Shown here in pieces: positions 17,701 to 29,270 of a stretch of 64,000 nt of DNA. This DNA is from Pseudisothecium myosuroides. Lineage: Eukaryota; Streptophyta; Bryopsida; Hypnales; Lembophyllaceae. Position numbers and translations under genes: made by a program. The notes below the pieces were generated by a model that worked only from the letters and a program-made list of their open reading frames with translations, searched no databases and was not told the origin of the DNA. The stretch is from positions 10,171,296-10,235,295 of the forward strand of contig OX637292.1 in the NCBI GenBank assembly GCA_951799445.1. Reading direction: 5' to 3'. Within the stretch, counting starts at the first letter, position 1. Each line of letters opens with the position of its first letter.

Positions 17701-17996
17701 TCAACCTCCTCACCCCAGTCCCTCCTCGTCTCCGAGGGCGACAACAAAGGCTTGGAGGCTTCAACGGGGTTTTGAGGCAATTTGGCGAGGAAGACGAACT
17801 CCTCCCTGCCTTCATTGGCGTCCAACTCCTTCACAAACTGGGTGATCTCGTGCTCCACGTCTATGTGTTGGTTGATCTCTGGGAAGGACATCTGAAATGA
17901 GGATTCACCCTCACTGCCAGTGGGCGACCGGCTCAAGGGCGATTGAATCCGAGACAGCGATGGGGGCAAGCTGCTGTGGCTGTCGGTGCTCGACAT
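14747..17996 (-). CDS. long coiled-coil protein, function not recognised
   Basis: Eight exons on the minus strand: 17592-17996, about 17328-17413, 16855-16966, 16615-16719, 16044-16148, 15743-15913, 15348-15587 and 14747-14977, giving about 484 residues with consistent phases. The N-terminal ~200 residues are Ser/Thr/Pro-rich and acidic (MSSTDSHSSLPPSLSRIQSP; later SGSTSAGSFRTLQRSPSRR-like low complexity) around FLMQWALLVQLAAHLERK. The rest is charged and helical: KKAENEGNYMEARAAAQRL, LAKQGKYLEADEVKRIADRM and KRVNQFKKSGGS, typical of coiled coils with Tyr-Glu-Ala repeats seen in cytoskeletal or basal-body proteins. That similarity is only stylistic; I do not know the family. Exon 2's start is uncertain: the better-looking acceptor (exon start 17423) puts a stop in frame. 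Exon 6 has a GAGCAG tandem acceptor, allowing one optional Gln. Confidence 0.8.
17070..17279. mobile_element. TTAA-ended repeat copy in coiled-coil gene intron 2
   Basis: A 210-bp segment bounded by TTAACCCTATTAAACC on the left and GGCATGTAGGGGTTAA on the right, so both ends carry TTAA and inverted CCC(C)TA. Its reverse complement matches the AXR1 and hexokinase intron copies (AAATCATAACCTACAT, CAAGGAATGTG, GGACTCTCT). It lies between exon 3 (16855-16966) and exon 2 of the coiled-coil gene and does not touch the splice sites. Confidence 0.6.
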
Positions 17997-20089
17997 TTGG
18001 GTTTAGGATGCCACTCAACCCTCAACCAAGAAATTTGAATGAGAAAGAATGAATCACTTCTTGAACTTTGAACTGTGGTTACTGCAATTGATGAGTGGCC
18101 GCTCTCTTGCTTAATTAGCGTCCTCGAGATTGAATCTCCCTCGGATTTGTGCCACTTTCCCTCAACCTAGGTTTTAAGAATGTGCCACGTTTTAACCGTG
18201 GTTACTACTCGTAGTCTCTGTGCTCTACAGAATCAGCGCTGCTCGAGCTCCTCCACGTGGAATCTCCCTTGGAATCAGGTCATGAAAGATGAGAGAATGC
18301 CGACAATGGAATGTGACTTCAACCCTGCAGAACCCTAATTTGTGCTGGATCTTGTGTACGGGCTGTTTCTGCTGCTGTTTCTGCTGCTGCCTAGCCTTTG
18401 TCCATGCCAATCCACATTGTAATCTACGCCGAGAATGCTATCGTTCTTCCTGGAAACGAGATATAATTCCATTCTCGCATTCTGAGGGAATCACATATGT
18501 GACGATCCATAGTCTTGGTTGGAAAGATTTGAAACTGCGCATCGAATTCTGCCTTTAGGGTTCGCGAATCCATTTCAACAAATCATGAACAATTGGTGGG
18601 TATCGACCTTTGCAAAGGAAGTCCAATCGTGAAACATCGTGCACATGTCTCAACATGAAATTGCAGAGAGGGATTTGCCCATGCCCCTCAACATGGTTGC
18701 GCGAATGACACATTTGTCACAGCGTATATGCTCACCCCGAGGAATCTCAATACACCCTGCTGCCAATCTCCTGTTCTCACAATTGTAATCTCGATCTCGA
18801 TCTCCATCTCCATCTTGACATTCTTGCTTCTGGATTTACAGCTTCTGTATATGCCACTCAAGCTCGCCATAATCGACCCTTCGACTCACCAAATAACCGA
18901 AACGAAGCCACAGAAAGACGGCCATGTCTCCCACCAAGATGAATTGCAAAGATTTTTCTCTGCAATTCCTCACAAAACAGAGCTTCCAGCAGCAGCTGCT
19001 ACTTTGCCACCCTACAAAGTTCACGTGAAGCCGGACGACCTTGAGCGGCGGTTGGCATTCGAATGTCTCGATCTCAGGCATGGGTTTCAACCAGTGTTTT
19101 TTTTAAGGCATTTAAACGCCTAAAAGCACCAAAAATATTTGGGGAGAACCAAGCCTTCAGGAAAAATTTGAAGAAAAATTGGATGATGATGATTGCAAAG
19201 TTGTTTCAATTTTTTTTAAATTATTCGGATGAAATTGTCAATTTTAAATGAAATTCAAGCAAATATGCGGATGAAAAGATAGTTCTATCCAAAATACAGA
19301 TGAATATTGAAATATTTGGCTATATTATTTTCTTGTATAGTGCCACTTGAGCACTTCTCCAAAAACCAAAAAAAAAACCCTAGTATATTGTCCACCTCAG
19401 TTTCGGAATTCCATCCTAGTTAGAAGAATAACAAGTTTCATCCAATCATCTCATTCCATGTGGATTTGTCTATTTTCCCTTTAAAACTTATGTTAACCCT
19501 TGAAGGAGATTTGAGGTTTTGGGAGGGCTATCCAAACTTGACTGATTTGATAATCTTTCTTAAATGGGCATCATATAGCTTGTTCAAATGACCAATCAAT
19601 GATGAGATTTCGCCCCTCTTGAAGGCAATGGGCAACCTCAAAGCCACTATTCAAAAATTTTATCAAACTTTCCAATGCCAAAACTACAAGTTCAAATTGT
19701 GATTCAAAACTCAAGTTTTAGATTGATAGATGCATCTTATGAAGACAAAGTGAATAGTATTAAGGAATTTCACATGTAATTGAGTATTGAAAATTTTTCC
19801 CTTATAGATATAGTAAAGGATATAAAAAATTAAGACTTTTACAATGCATATCAATCTCAAGTCACTTTTTTTTTTTTTGTTTATGATGGATGATTCTATA
19901 TAACTTTCACCTCCTTTTTATTGTCTTGCAATGTAGAATACATCAAAGTTAATTTCATTGTGTCCAAAAAAATTTATTTATTATTCAATGAAAGGATATA
20001 TGTATGTTCTTTGAGCATTAAAAGCCTCATTACACTCCAAATTTTGTGATTCTAGCTAAGTGAAGGATTAGCATCTTGGCTCTTGGCAT
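17997..20089. other. intergenic region with a weak open frame
   Basis: The first 250 bases are probably the leader and promoter of the minus-strand coiled-coil gene. A 131-codon plus-strand frame at 18728-19123 has a hydrophobic stretch (ISISISILTFLLLDL) from a CTCGATCTCGATCTC-type repeat, then a polar tail with no family I know. It could be a remnant exon but is unsupported. About 19100-20090 is AT-rich with nothing recognisable. Confidence 0.4.
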
Positions 20090-20820
20090 TGATGTTGTGC
20101 AACTCTTGTACTTTAAACGGCTCCAATGTACTACAAACGGTATTGTGTCAACTTCATGGAAATGATTCTACTTCAAACAATATTATCAACTTCACGGAAA
20201 TAACTCTCCAAACTTCAAATGACTCTATTACAAACGGTATTGTTGCTCAACTATAGTACTTCAAACGGCTCACTACAAACTGTACAATTTCATGGGAATG
20301 ACTTTACTTTTTGAAATGGTATTGTCGGCTTCATGAAGATGGCTTTACTTCAAATGATTCTGTTGCAAATAGTACTGTTGTGCAACTCTTGTACTTCAAA
20401 CAACTCACTACAAACGGTACAATTTTATAGACACGACTCTACTTTTTGAAACGGTATTGTCGGCTTTATAAAAACGCCTTTATTTCAAATGACTTTGTTG
20501 CAAACGGTATTGTTGTGCAACTCTTGTACTTCAAACGCTCACTACAAACGGTACAATTTCATAGGAACGATTCCACTTCTTGAAACGGTATTGTCGACTT
20601 TATAGGAATGACTTTACTTCAAATGACTCTATTGCAAACGGTATTGTTGAGCAACTCTTGTACTTCAAATGACTCGCTATAAATGATACATCTTCATGGA
20701 AACGATTACACTTCAAATGGTACTATGAGCTTCATGTGAATGGCTCTACTTCAAAATGTCTCTATTACAAACGGCATTATTGTGCAACTCTTGTCCTTCA
20801 AACGATAGTATGGGCTTCAT
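20090..20820. repeat. degenerate satellite-like array, unit about 135 bp
   Basis: The phrase TTGTGCAACTCTTGTACTTC recurs near 20094, 20377, 20512 and 20646, spaced about 135 bp in the best-preserved part. Between these lie many short CAAACGGTATTGT and CTTCAAATGACT variants, so the unit is built from smaller repeats. It runs directly into the near-identical 128-bp repeats at 20821. Confidence 0.75.
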
Positions 20821-21262
20821 ATAAATGTGCACTATTGGTACACTGAAGAAAGCAAACTGTACATGTACCTCAGTGTTAGTACTTCAAAATGTCTCTATTA
20901 CAAATGGTATTATTGTGCAACTCTTGTCCTGCAAACTGTGAGCTTCATATAAATGTGCACTATTGGTACACTGAAGAAAGCAAACTGTACATGTACCTCA
21001 GTGTTAGTACTTCAAAATGTCTCTATTACAAATGGTATTATTGTGCAACTCTTGTCCTGCAAACTGTGAGCTTCATATAAATGTGCACTATTGGTACACT
21101 GAAGAAAGCAAACTGTACATGTACCTCAGTGTTAGTACTTCAAAATGTCTCTATTACAAACGGTATTATTGTGCAACTCTTGTCCTGCAAACTGTGGGCT
21201 TCATATAAATGTGCACTATTGGTACACTGAAGAAAGCAAACTGTACATGTACCTCAGTGTTA
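20821..21262. repeat. 128-bp tandem repeat, about 3.4 near-identical copies
   Basis: Units start at 20821, 20949, 21077 and 21205 (the last partial), each beginning ATAAATGTGCACTATTGG. Copies differ at only a few positions, for example CAAACTGTGAGC versus CAAACTGTGGGC. Because 128 is not a multiple of 3, the apparent 63-residue open frames across it are products of the repeat and not genes. This looks like a recent expansion of the older array to its left. Confidence 0.95.
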
Positions 21263-23352
21263 GTGGTCGCTTTTAGAGCACCTGACCTTCTTATTCACAT
21301 TGTTCTGGTAGCTATAAATAGTTCAGGTTAAAAACATTTATAAATTTAGCCATACTGCTTTGGGGACACGGAATCGAGGATCCTGACTCCTGAGCACGCC
21401 GGCCCTCCTGGCGACTGAGAAAGGCTGGCGCTCGTGAGCAGAAACTTCAAGGTGGGTTCATCCGCCATGCAGCACAGTTGGAGACTTGGAGTGGTGATTT
21501 TCTTCGAGGAGCGAGTCAATTGCGAGGTTTGTTCCATTTCAGTTGGATGTGTGCACATTTGGATGAATGAGCGAGTTACCACCCATGCATGGCCTCAATG
21601 TAGATCTATCCCCTCCTGCAATCTGGATTACCCCGAAGAAAAATGTCCAAAAGAAAGGAAACAAAAGAAATGAATCCCAACTGGAAACCTTGTTTATGAT
21701 CGATACTGTATTCACCTGCTCCGTCCGTCAGTCTGGCACCACCCACCTCCTGGCAAACCACATAGGCACGTCCCGCAGGAAGCCACCCGTAAATCGCATT
21801 CTCTGGCTTAGGCCTTACGGTACAGTAATAACAAAAGAAAAGAAAAGCAGCTGAGTACTTTACTTAGTAATAAGTTAAGAAAACTCCAAATTGTCAAACA
21901 GGCAGGCCACCTGGCCTCTCCGGCAACAGCAGCATACTCCTGCCAGAGTAGTATTTTACGAAGTTAAAATCTTTGGGTTTCCACCAATCCAGGCACAATC
22001 GACGCAACTACGAACGGCTACCTCCGTCAATCCGTCCTCACTGCCCGACCGTTCAGCCTGATCAGCACTATGGCTCCATCCACCGCATCTTATTGATGCC
22101 TAGGACGATTGTAGACACTCCGACATAAGTGCATTGATGGTGGTCAACACTGTAGGTGCCGAGTTACTCAAGCCTAAGTACCTCAATGGAATTTCACGAA
22201 TGGAACTTCACGGGTCCTTTCAATCGATGTAATTTCTCTGCATTAACCTTCTGGTAATTAAGTAATCGGTGTGTGATAAAATTTGCAAATTTTGAATTCA
22301 TATTTGCAATTAGAGGCCAGAAATTAGCTAAGAGAGAAGTGTACAAGATAAATTAATCGGGCACAAAATAGGGGGTCTTTTTTTTTACATGCACCTCTGG
22401 AATGACTTGGGAGGACGAGCGAGGGGGTCAGTTCACCCCTGCCCTCAGTTCATTTCTGTCACAAAAAAGAGAAAAAAGAAAAAAGAAAATCCGCAGCAGA
22501 CAGCCAGTGCAATGCTAGACGCAGTTTCTTGCTCCTTTCCGGAGCCGATCGATGAGCTGGAAGGAATGAAGACGGCATCTGGGGTAGGCAACAGCCAGGT
22601 GACTGAGCAGGTGGCGAACTGGCGAAGCTGTTCGCGGAGAATGGTCGGGCCAGACATGCTGCAATTATTGCGCAACGGCGACTCCTCCTCCTCCTCCAGA
22701 ATCATGTTGAGACGTGGGTGCGTACGTAAGCAATCCTCCAGTGTAGGTTGGTAACGTCGAAAAGCTTCGTAATGCATGCAACGGACGCAAGACTATGATC
22801 GAAGAGCCACCAATCGAGGACTGGATCGAAAGCTAGTATCGCTCTCCATAGTAGTACGTGCTCGTGATCCCCGAAACCAAGCAGTCAATGCAGCTTACAC
22901 GTACGCATACGAGCTAGTCGTAACCTCTCAGAACCAACATATGTACCCGTTGTCAAGCTTTCGTTCCAAGGGGCTACTTAACCGCAACCGTAACCAGTCT
23001 TCCCCGTCCAATTCAAACCTGTTGATCGATCAAACTGTATGCAGACTGGTAGTGATATACTGTATATACCCAGTTTCTGAAGCTTGCAAGCGGCTACTTA
23101 ACCGCAACCGTAACTCGTACTCTTCCCCGTCCAATTCAAACCAGTTGATCAACCTGTCTGCAGACTAGTAATGATACACCCAGTTTCTGACGCTAAACTA
23201 GAACTGTCTCTGGTCAACTTTGGCAGAGACTGAACTGAGTGAGTGATTTCCCAATCAGAGTGTGCATTCCAGACTCCTCACAGGTTGAAGAGTAAGCTTA
23301 CCGGTTCTGTGAATGCGCGTTCATTTTCTGGTTGTATTTGCTCCCCCTGGCC
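21263..23352. other. intergenic and upstream region of glyoxal oxidase
   Basis: This 2.1-kb stretch is GC-richer than neighbouring intergenic DNA. Short frames at 21346-21854 and 22389-22777 have no recognisable motifs and end in homopolymer-derived runs. A roughly 120-bp tandem duplication lies at 22971-23191, within 400 bp of the glyoxal oxidase start. An ACTGTATATACC stretch near 23058 could be a TATA-type element, but this is weak. Confidence 0.45.
22971..23191. repeat. two-copy duplication upstream of glyoxal oxidase
   Basis: GGCTACTTAACCGCAACCGT occurs near 22971 and again near 23091. Each is followed by CCCCGTCCAATTCAAACC, GTTGATC, a GCAGACT block and ACCCAGTTTCTGA. The second copy is shortened by small deletions. 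Its position suggests a duplicated promoter segment. Confidence 0.8.
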
Positions 23353-26300
23353 ATGGAGTCGAGAAACTTGGGGCGTGCGGTTGCGCTGGCACAAGTGCTG
23401 GCAGCTGCTTTGTTGTTGTGGAGTGAAGTCTGGAAGCTGAATGGAGTGGAGTGCCAGAGTGAGGGTGGATGGTGGGAGACTGTGGTGGAGAATGCGGGAA
23501 TCTCCACCATGCACGCGGCGGTGACGCACATGGGGAACGTCGTGCTGCTCGACCGCACCAATATTGGCGACTCGCAGCTGCCGTTGCCGAATGGCGTGTG
23601 CCGAGACAACCCGGCCGATCGAGTAAGCTTGGTGGCGTGGACTCTCCTCTCGTTTCCTCACATTTTCGTTAGGATTTTGGCAATGGGGATGGAAAGCAGG
23701 CAATAATACTAGTGAGCGTGCTTTTAGGACACTTCTTTGGATAATTTGGAGTGTCGAAACCGAAGCTTGAAAAATGTCGAAAGAGTCCCCCGTTTTTACC
23801 TTAAATTTCAGTCTCTCAGAGAATAAGACGAACTGCCGAGCTATAGCGTGTGTTAGAGGTTCTCATTTGCCAGAAATTTTGCAATGGAGATGGAGAGGAA
23901 GCGCTAGTACTGATGAGCGTGTTTTTCAATAGTCCTGTGAAGTGTCGAGAATCGAAACCTGAAAAATGGCGAAAGACCTCCCCCATTTTCTGTACCGCGG
24001 AATTCAATCTCTAAGAGACTAAGACGACGAACTGCCGATCAATAGCGTGTGTTAGAGTAGCACTTCCGTTGTTGGAGGTTCTCATTTGCCAGAAATTTTG
24101 CTATGGAGCTAGAGAGTAAGCACCAGTACTGGTGAGCTTGTTTTTCAATACTTCGTCTTGACGTGTGAAGTGTCGAGAACCGAAACCTGAAAAATGTCAA
24201 AAGACGCCCCCATTTGTACCGCACGATTCAATCTCGAAGGGACTAAGACGAGCAGCTGCCGATCAACAGCGTGTGTTAGAGTAGCATTTCCATTGTTGGA
24301 GGTTCTCATTTGCCAGAAATTTTGCAATGGAGCTGGTGAGTAAGCGCTAGTACTGATGGGCGTGGTTTTCAACACGTGGTCTTGAATTTTTTTTTAAACG
24401 AAACCTTCAAAACCCGCGCCGTTTGTAACGCACATTCAGTCACTAAAAGACTAATTAATTCGAACTGCTGATCAGTAGTGGCAGGGCTTCAGAGTAGTCA
24501 CTTTCATTGTTTAAGGTTCTCATTGTTTACAGAGCTAGCCATGTGGTGCACTTGCATGCTTCTACAACTCCTTCTTTCAATGTTGAAATTGTTACCCGCC
24601 TCAGACGGTAATTTAGAGTTCTCAGCGTTGAAAAAAAAGTGCTCTTCATGCTGTCAATGGTGGAGACTTATCTGTCTCAAATTAGAGAATTGAGAGGGAT
24701 AGGGTTTTAAAGGTTCCATCACTTCTCCTGGCTCTTCTTAGTGATTCTCCCATTGCAACGTCGGAAGCACTCAATGTTGAACACCACTTGCTTCCTGAAG
24801 TACTCTGAAACGCAGTCTGCGAATTAGGTCAATATTTGCAGGGGATTCGGGTCATGGTCGTGGACTGATAGAGTTGTGCTTCTCTGCAACAGGCGAATAC
24901 GCACGACTGCACGGCGCATTCCGCAGTCTTTTCGCCGGGTTCCAACAAAATCCGACCCCTGTTCGTCTTCACAGATACGTGGTGCTCGTCCGGGCAATTC
25001 GACGCTTCCGGCCAGCTCGTCCAAACGGGAGGCGACGCGGACGGAGTCAACAAGGTAACATTGCTAACAATCGCTGTAGAATGTCGAACTCTTTACAACA
25101 ATATGATGAATGCTACAACCTAAAAGCTCTTGCCAACTATTCTGGGCTGTGGAGTGCTGGGTTTTGCAGGTTCGGACGTTGTGGCCCTGCGACGACGATG
25201 GCGATTGCGACTGGGTGGAGCAGACGACAGAGAAGTTGCAGACTGGGAGATGGTACGCGTCGAACCAGCAGCTCCCAGACGGCACGCAAGCCGTCGTCGG
25301 AGGCCGAAATGCCTTCACGATCGAGTACATCCCCGCGAACGGCCGTCCCCAGGTCGATCTGCAGCTCCTCACAGACGTAAGCCATGATCCATCCATCTCT
25401 TCCACAATCGTGAGCAAATTGTGAGTCACATTGTGCGCAAATGTGCGCAAATTACAGCGAATGGTCGTATTCGTTAGAATGGCGTGTTTTTAAGCTTCGA
25501 AGTCGTCACGTTCAACTGTCCCGAGCTTTGACAACCGGGCCTGATACAGATTTGGGTTTCAGTCCCGCAACTCCACTTGCGCCAATTTCAAATCGTGACG
25601 TTCAAGTGCGCAGAGCTTTGGTCCAGTCGTTATGCCATGGTTCATCTCTTCCACAACTATGATCACAATTGTGACCACATTGCGCGCAAATTTCACTGAA
25701 TGGTCATATTCGTCACAATGGCGTGATTCTAAGCTTGAAAATCGTGTCATCCAAGTGTCCGAGCTTTGCTAACCGGGAGTGTTACAGATCAGGGTTTCAG
25801 TCGGGCAACTGCAACTGCAACCTCCCCTAATTTCATTTCAATCCGCCATTCCAAAACTTTTCCGATGCTGTGCGCTCACTCTCGATCTTTTGCTTTGCCT
25901 GCAGACGAACGACGCCCAAAACGATAACCTCTACCCCTACGTCCACCTCCTCCCGGACAACAACCTCTTCATCTTCGCCAACAAAGATTCCATCTTGTAC
26001 AACTACCAAAAAAACATCGTCATCACCAAATACCCCCCCATCCCCGGCGACGAGCCTCGCAACTATCCTTCTGCCGGGAGCTCCGTCCTCCTCCCCCTCC
26101 TCTCCACCACCTCCTTCCAAAACTGCGAGATTCTCATCTGCGGTGGCGCAGCTCCCAACTCTTTCAGCAACCCTGGTCGCTTTGCTCCCGCAAGCAACAC
26201 CTGCGGCCGCCTCAACCCTTTCTCAGACTCTCCTTCTTGGTCCATGGAGACCATGCCCACCCGTCGCACTATGGGCGACATGGTGCTCACTCCCTTGGGC

Positions 26301-27613
26301 GATGTGATCATCATCAACGGAGCAGCAAGAGGCTCCCAAGGCTGGGGATACGCATCAGATCCCGTGTTGACACCCTTGTTGTACATTCCCTTGGATGCAA
26401 TTGGGACAAGGTTTCATAATCTCACGGCGACGGATATACCGAGGTTGTATCATTCGACGGCGAATTTGTTACCCGATGGGAGGGTGTTGGTTGCAGGGAG
26501 TAATACGCACCAGTTCTATACATTCTCGGGGCAGTTTCCGACGGAGCTTCGGATTGAGGCATTCTCCCCGCCGTATCTTGATGGTGTGAGGCCGGGGTTC
26601 GTGGTGCAGGGGAGCTTGGGGTATGGGGAAGAGTTTGCAGGGAATGTAAGCTATAGCGGAGGGAAGGTTTATGCGAAGTGGCAGGTGAACATGGCGAGCG
26701 CGCCGTTTGTTACGCACTCGTTTGCGCAGGTAGGAGACTGTGTTTTGGGGAATTGGAGGCTGTGGGTGTTTGTGGTTGTTTTTGCAATGAGAAGTGTTGC
26801 GAATTTGGAGATTGGTAGTGGAGATTAGGGCGTGTTGTGGCGTGAAAGTGGTGAACCATGTGCTTTTTCCGGAACTTGACTCTTTGATTTGGTGGTGAAC
26901 ATTGTGACGTATATTTGCCATGAGAAGTCACTACGTAATGGATTCCTCAAACGTGGAGCCTCAAATGGGATCTTTGTTGTGGAAGTTTTGTATACCGAGA
27001 AAGTCCAAGTGGCGAGCGATGTATTTTTCCCACAACCGGCCTCCAGATTGGAGTTAATTTGAAATCCCAATGAGAGCACTCCTGATTCGATGTTGAAGAA
27101 AGTAGATTTTAAGAAAATGAGTGTCACAATAGACCTTAGAAAGAAGGGAGTGGTTATGGCTTATGATCCAGCTCTTCTTCTTGAATGACTGTTTTCTGAT
27201 CATTCAGCCTCGTCAAGATTATGTGCTAGATAATTGAACATGTGCTGGGAGGTTCAAGTACCATCCTCCATACCAGCTCAAGAGCTTCATAGCTTGGAAA
27301 TCTGCAGCTCTCTCCGAGTGTGAGGAAAATGGGGCTATACTAAACCCTCCTCCGTGCAAGTGCACCATGAGAAAATGAAAAGGAGTGATTTTACATGTAC
27401 AATTTTTTAAAGTTTGTATGCTTTTTGATGGTGCAGGGACAACGACTGTTAAAGCTGGGCGTTGTGGGCACTCCAGTGAGTGTAGGAGCAGGCCAGTGGA
27501 CCTTGGCATCCGCGTCTCCGACTAACTCAAGCATCGCGCCTCCGGGGTACTACATGCTATTTGTGGTTGTGAACTGGGTCCCCAGTCACGCAAACTGGGT
27601 CAAATTGGCTTGA
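23353..27613 (+). CDS. GLOX: glyoxal oxidase-like copper radical oxidase, secreted
   Basis: Plant glyoxal/aldehyde oxidases are apoplastic copper-radical enzymes that oxidise small aldehydes and make hydrogen peroxide. Five exons: 23353-23622, 24893-25054, 25170-25376, 25905-26729 and 27437-27613, all GT-AG, giving about 546 residues. A signal-peptide-like stretch (ALAQVLAAALLLWSEVW) follows the start. Family blocks in order: GISTMHAAVTHMGNVVLLDR, TDTWCSSGQFDASG with the Cys expected in the Cys-Tyr cofactor, GRWYASNQQLPDG with its Tyr partner, NLYPYVHLLPD, PRNYPSAGSS, MGDMVLTPLGDVIIING, RLYHSTANLLPDGRVLVAGS (Tyr-His copper ligands), PTELRIEAFSPPYL, APFVTHSFAQ (second His) and APPGYYMLFVVV at the C-terminus. 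All expected cofactor residues are present, so the enzyme is probably active. Introns 1 and 3 contain tandem duplications of their own sequence. Confidence 0.95.
23640..24540. repeat. tandem array of about 200-225 bp units in GLOX intron 1
   Basis: Four diverged copies of a unit containing GTTCTCATTTGCCAGAAATT, TTGCAATGG, GAGCGTG followed by TTTT, and CGAAACCTGAAAAATG. GAGCGTG-type markers lie near 23715, 23915, 24133 and 24358. The first unit overlaps sequence just after exon 1. The array fills most of the 1270-bp intron. Confidence 0.85.
25380..25830. repeat. two-copy tandem duplication in GLOX intron 3
   Basis: CCATCTCTTCCACAATCGTG near 25393 and CATCTCTTCCACAACTATGA near 25643 start parallel stretches. 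Both contain TTGTG, GCGCAAAT, GAATGGTC, ATTCGT, AATGGCGTG, AAGCTT and GAGCTTTG, ending at GGGTTTCAGTC near 25555 and 25795. The second copy runs almost to exon 4. Confidence 0.8.
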
Positions 27614-28997
27614 TTCATGGAGTTCACTCTACTCTTTCATTCTTCAGATTTCATTCTTCATATGAGATTTCATTCTTCATAATGGGATTTCATGTGGACA
27701 CTACATGGCCAATTCCGGAGCAGTCAAGACAATGCTGGCCCCTTTGCGAGGAGCCTCTGATTTTCTTCGAAATGCCAGTACCAGGTCCAAGTTTTGATCA
27801 CTGCAAGTAGCGACTAGTTAGCGAGAGAGCCCGTGAGTGGTTGCTGTTGGATTAATCGAGCAGGACCTGTGTAAAATTTGAGGCGAAGGTAGATATTTAA
27901 CCGGACGTTAATATCATTCGGGTGTAGTACTTCAGAATCTCAACCCTAGACCTGTGTACACTGTTCGGATTGATTCTTTCAGATGACGGACTTAGAGTGA
28001 GAAATACATTATCATTGATGGAGAATTTGTGGCGTGCAAGGAAGCGCCGCACTAATAATCAGCATGATTCTGCTTGCAGTAAAGATGAGAGAACGTGCTT
28101 CAAGAGGCATTGGCTGATTAGGCTTAGGAGTATATTTGTATTGATTGTTCCTTGCACGGACTTCGGTGAGGAATCCTGTGCAACATGTATGGAGTTGCAC
28201 GTGCTCCAAGATTGACTGTTGACTAAAACTGATAAATTATATCATTAATTTTGGATATGGTTGAGAAGGTGATGCGTCTAAGCATCCGAAGGGAATTGTA
28301 ACTTGTGTAGGGGAGGCAACTCATTCCTGATCACCCCCCCATTGTACTGTTCTCTTTTCATGAACAGTGATTCATTGTGGCACAGTTCCCAATGCAGTTG
28401 TAGCTCATAATGATTGGCCAGAAGACTCTCAATATTGTAACCATCCCTTGTCAATTTTGTTTTCAGCCCATAGTCGGAAATAGCAAGCCCCATATCACCG
28501 GTATGGGAAAAATAGAATCTTCCTCTAAAAAATTCATAGTAATTATATTTTGAGAAAAAAAATATGGAAAATTATGGAAACCTTCCGAACTCTATTTTTG
28601 CACCCCACAGAAGAAACCCACCCTGCAAATATGTGTAATTCCTTATTTGATTGGAAATGGGTTGCCTCCCCTAATAACTCAATTATTCCACTTGCAAGAT
28701 TGAAGGATGCCAAGTGAAGGTATAAACTTTTATGAAAAACATTGGAAAAATGAGCAGCTACATTACTCAAATTAACGCAAACTTACAAAAGGAATGCAAT
28801 GGCTTTCGCAACAAGATACACTCTTTGGTAGGGTCTGTTTAGAGGAGACAATAATATATAGACTTGCATGCTCTGAAATTTGCCAGTATTATTAAATTTC
28901 ATGTTAACATTCACCTTCCTAAAATAGAATGCAAAAAGATTTTTTCCAACAAATTTTATTGCAATAGAAAGACAACAAGGGTAAAATCCTGTTAAAA
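27614..28997. other. intergenic, nothing recognised
   Basis: Contains the glyoxal oxidase 3' region. I see no exon with supporting splice signals, no RNA gene and no transposon ends. Confidence 0.5.
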
Positions 28998-29250
28998 TTT
29001 CTTGTAGCTCTTTTTTTTTTTTTGAACAAATGGAAAATACCATTGCATTAAGAAACCAGAGCCAAGTTCAACCAAGCCGTGAGGCTGGGAAAGAAGAGAA
29101 ACCATTACAAATTAGGCTCCAACAGGTTCTCAAGGACGTTATTAGCCCTGAACAGTCTGCATTCTTACCATTCCGTCACATTTTGGGCAATATTTTGTTA
29201 CAATACGAGACGGTGGAATGGGCTAGGGAATCTGATCAAGATTTGCAAAA
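28998..29250. mobile_element. short L1-type LINE fragment with inverted halves
   Basis: The left part is the 3' end of an L1-type LINE on the minus strand: a T run then GAACAAATGGAAAATACCA and CCAAGCCGTGAGGCTGG. It matches the reverse complement of the LINE end at 35610-35698. From about 29110 the orientation flips: plus-strand reverse-transcriptase codons read QQVLKDVISPEQSAFLPF and NILLQYETVEWARES. These match the LINE at 32915-33040. The element is truncated and non-coding. Confidence 0.75.
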
Positions 29251-29270
29251 TTGCAAAATCCATTTGCAAT

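Noticed and set aside
18728..19123. 131-codon plus-strand frame with a hydrophobic run
   Set aside because: The hydrophobic part comes from a CTCGAT/CTCCAT simple repeat, no family is recognised, and there is no splice or promoter support.
20889..21208. Two overlapping 63-residue frames with the same sequence
   Set aside because: They are produced by the 128-bp tandem repeat, whose period is not a multiple of three.
22445..22777. 110-codon minus-strand frame containing PTLEDCLRTHPRL
   Set aside because: It ends in a Phe run translated from an A/G-rich simple tract, and no family or exon context was found.
25833..26386. Long minus-strand frames rich in Gly, Glu and Val
   Set aside because: They are antisense to glyoxal oxidase exon 4, whose plus-strand coding is unambiguous.
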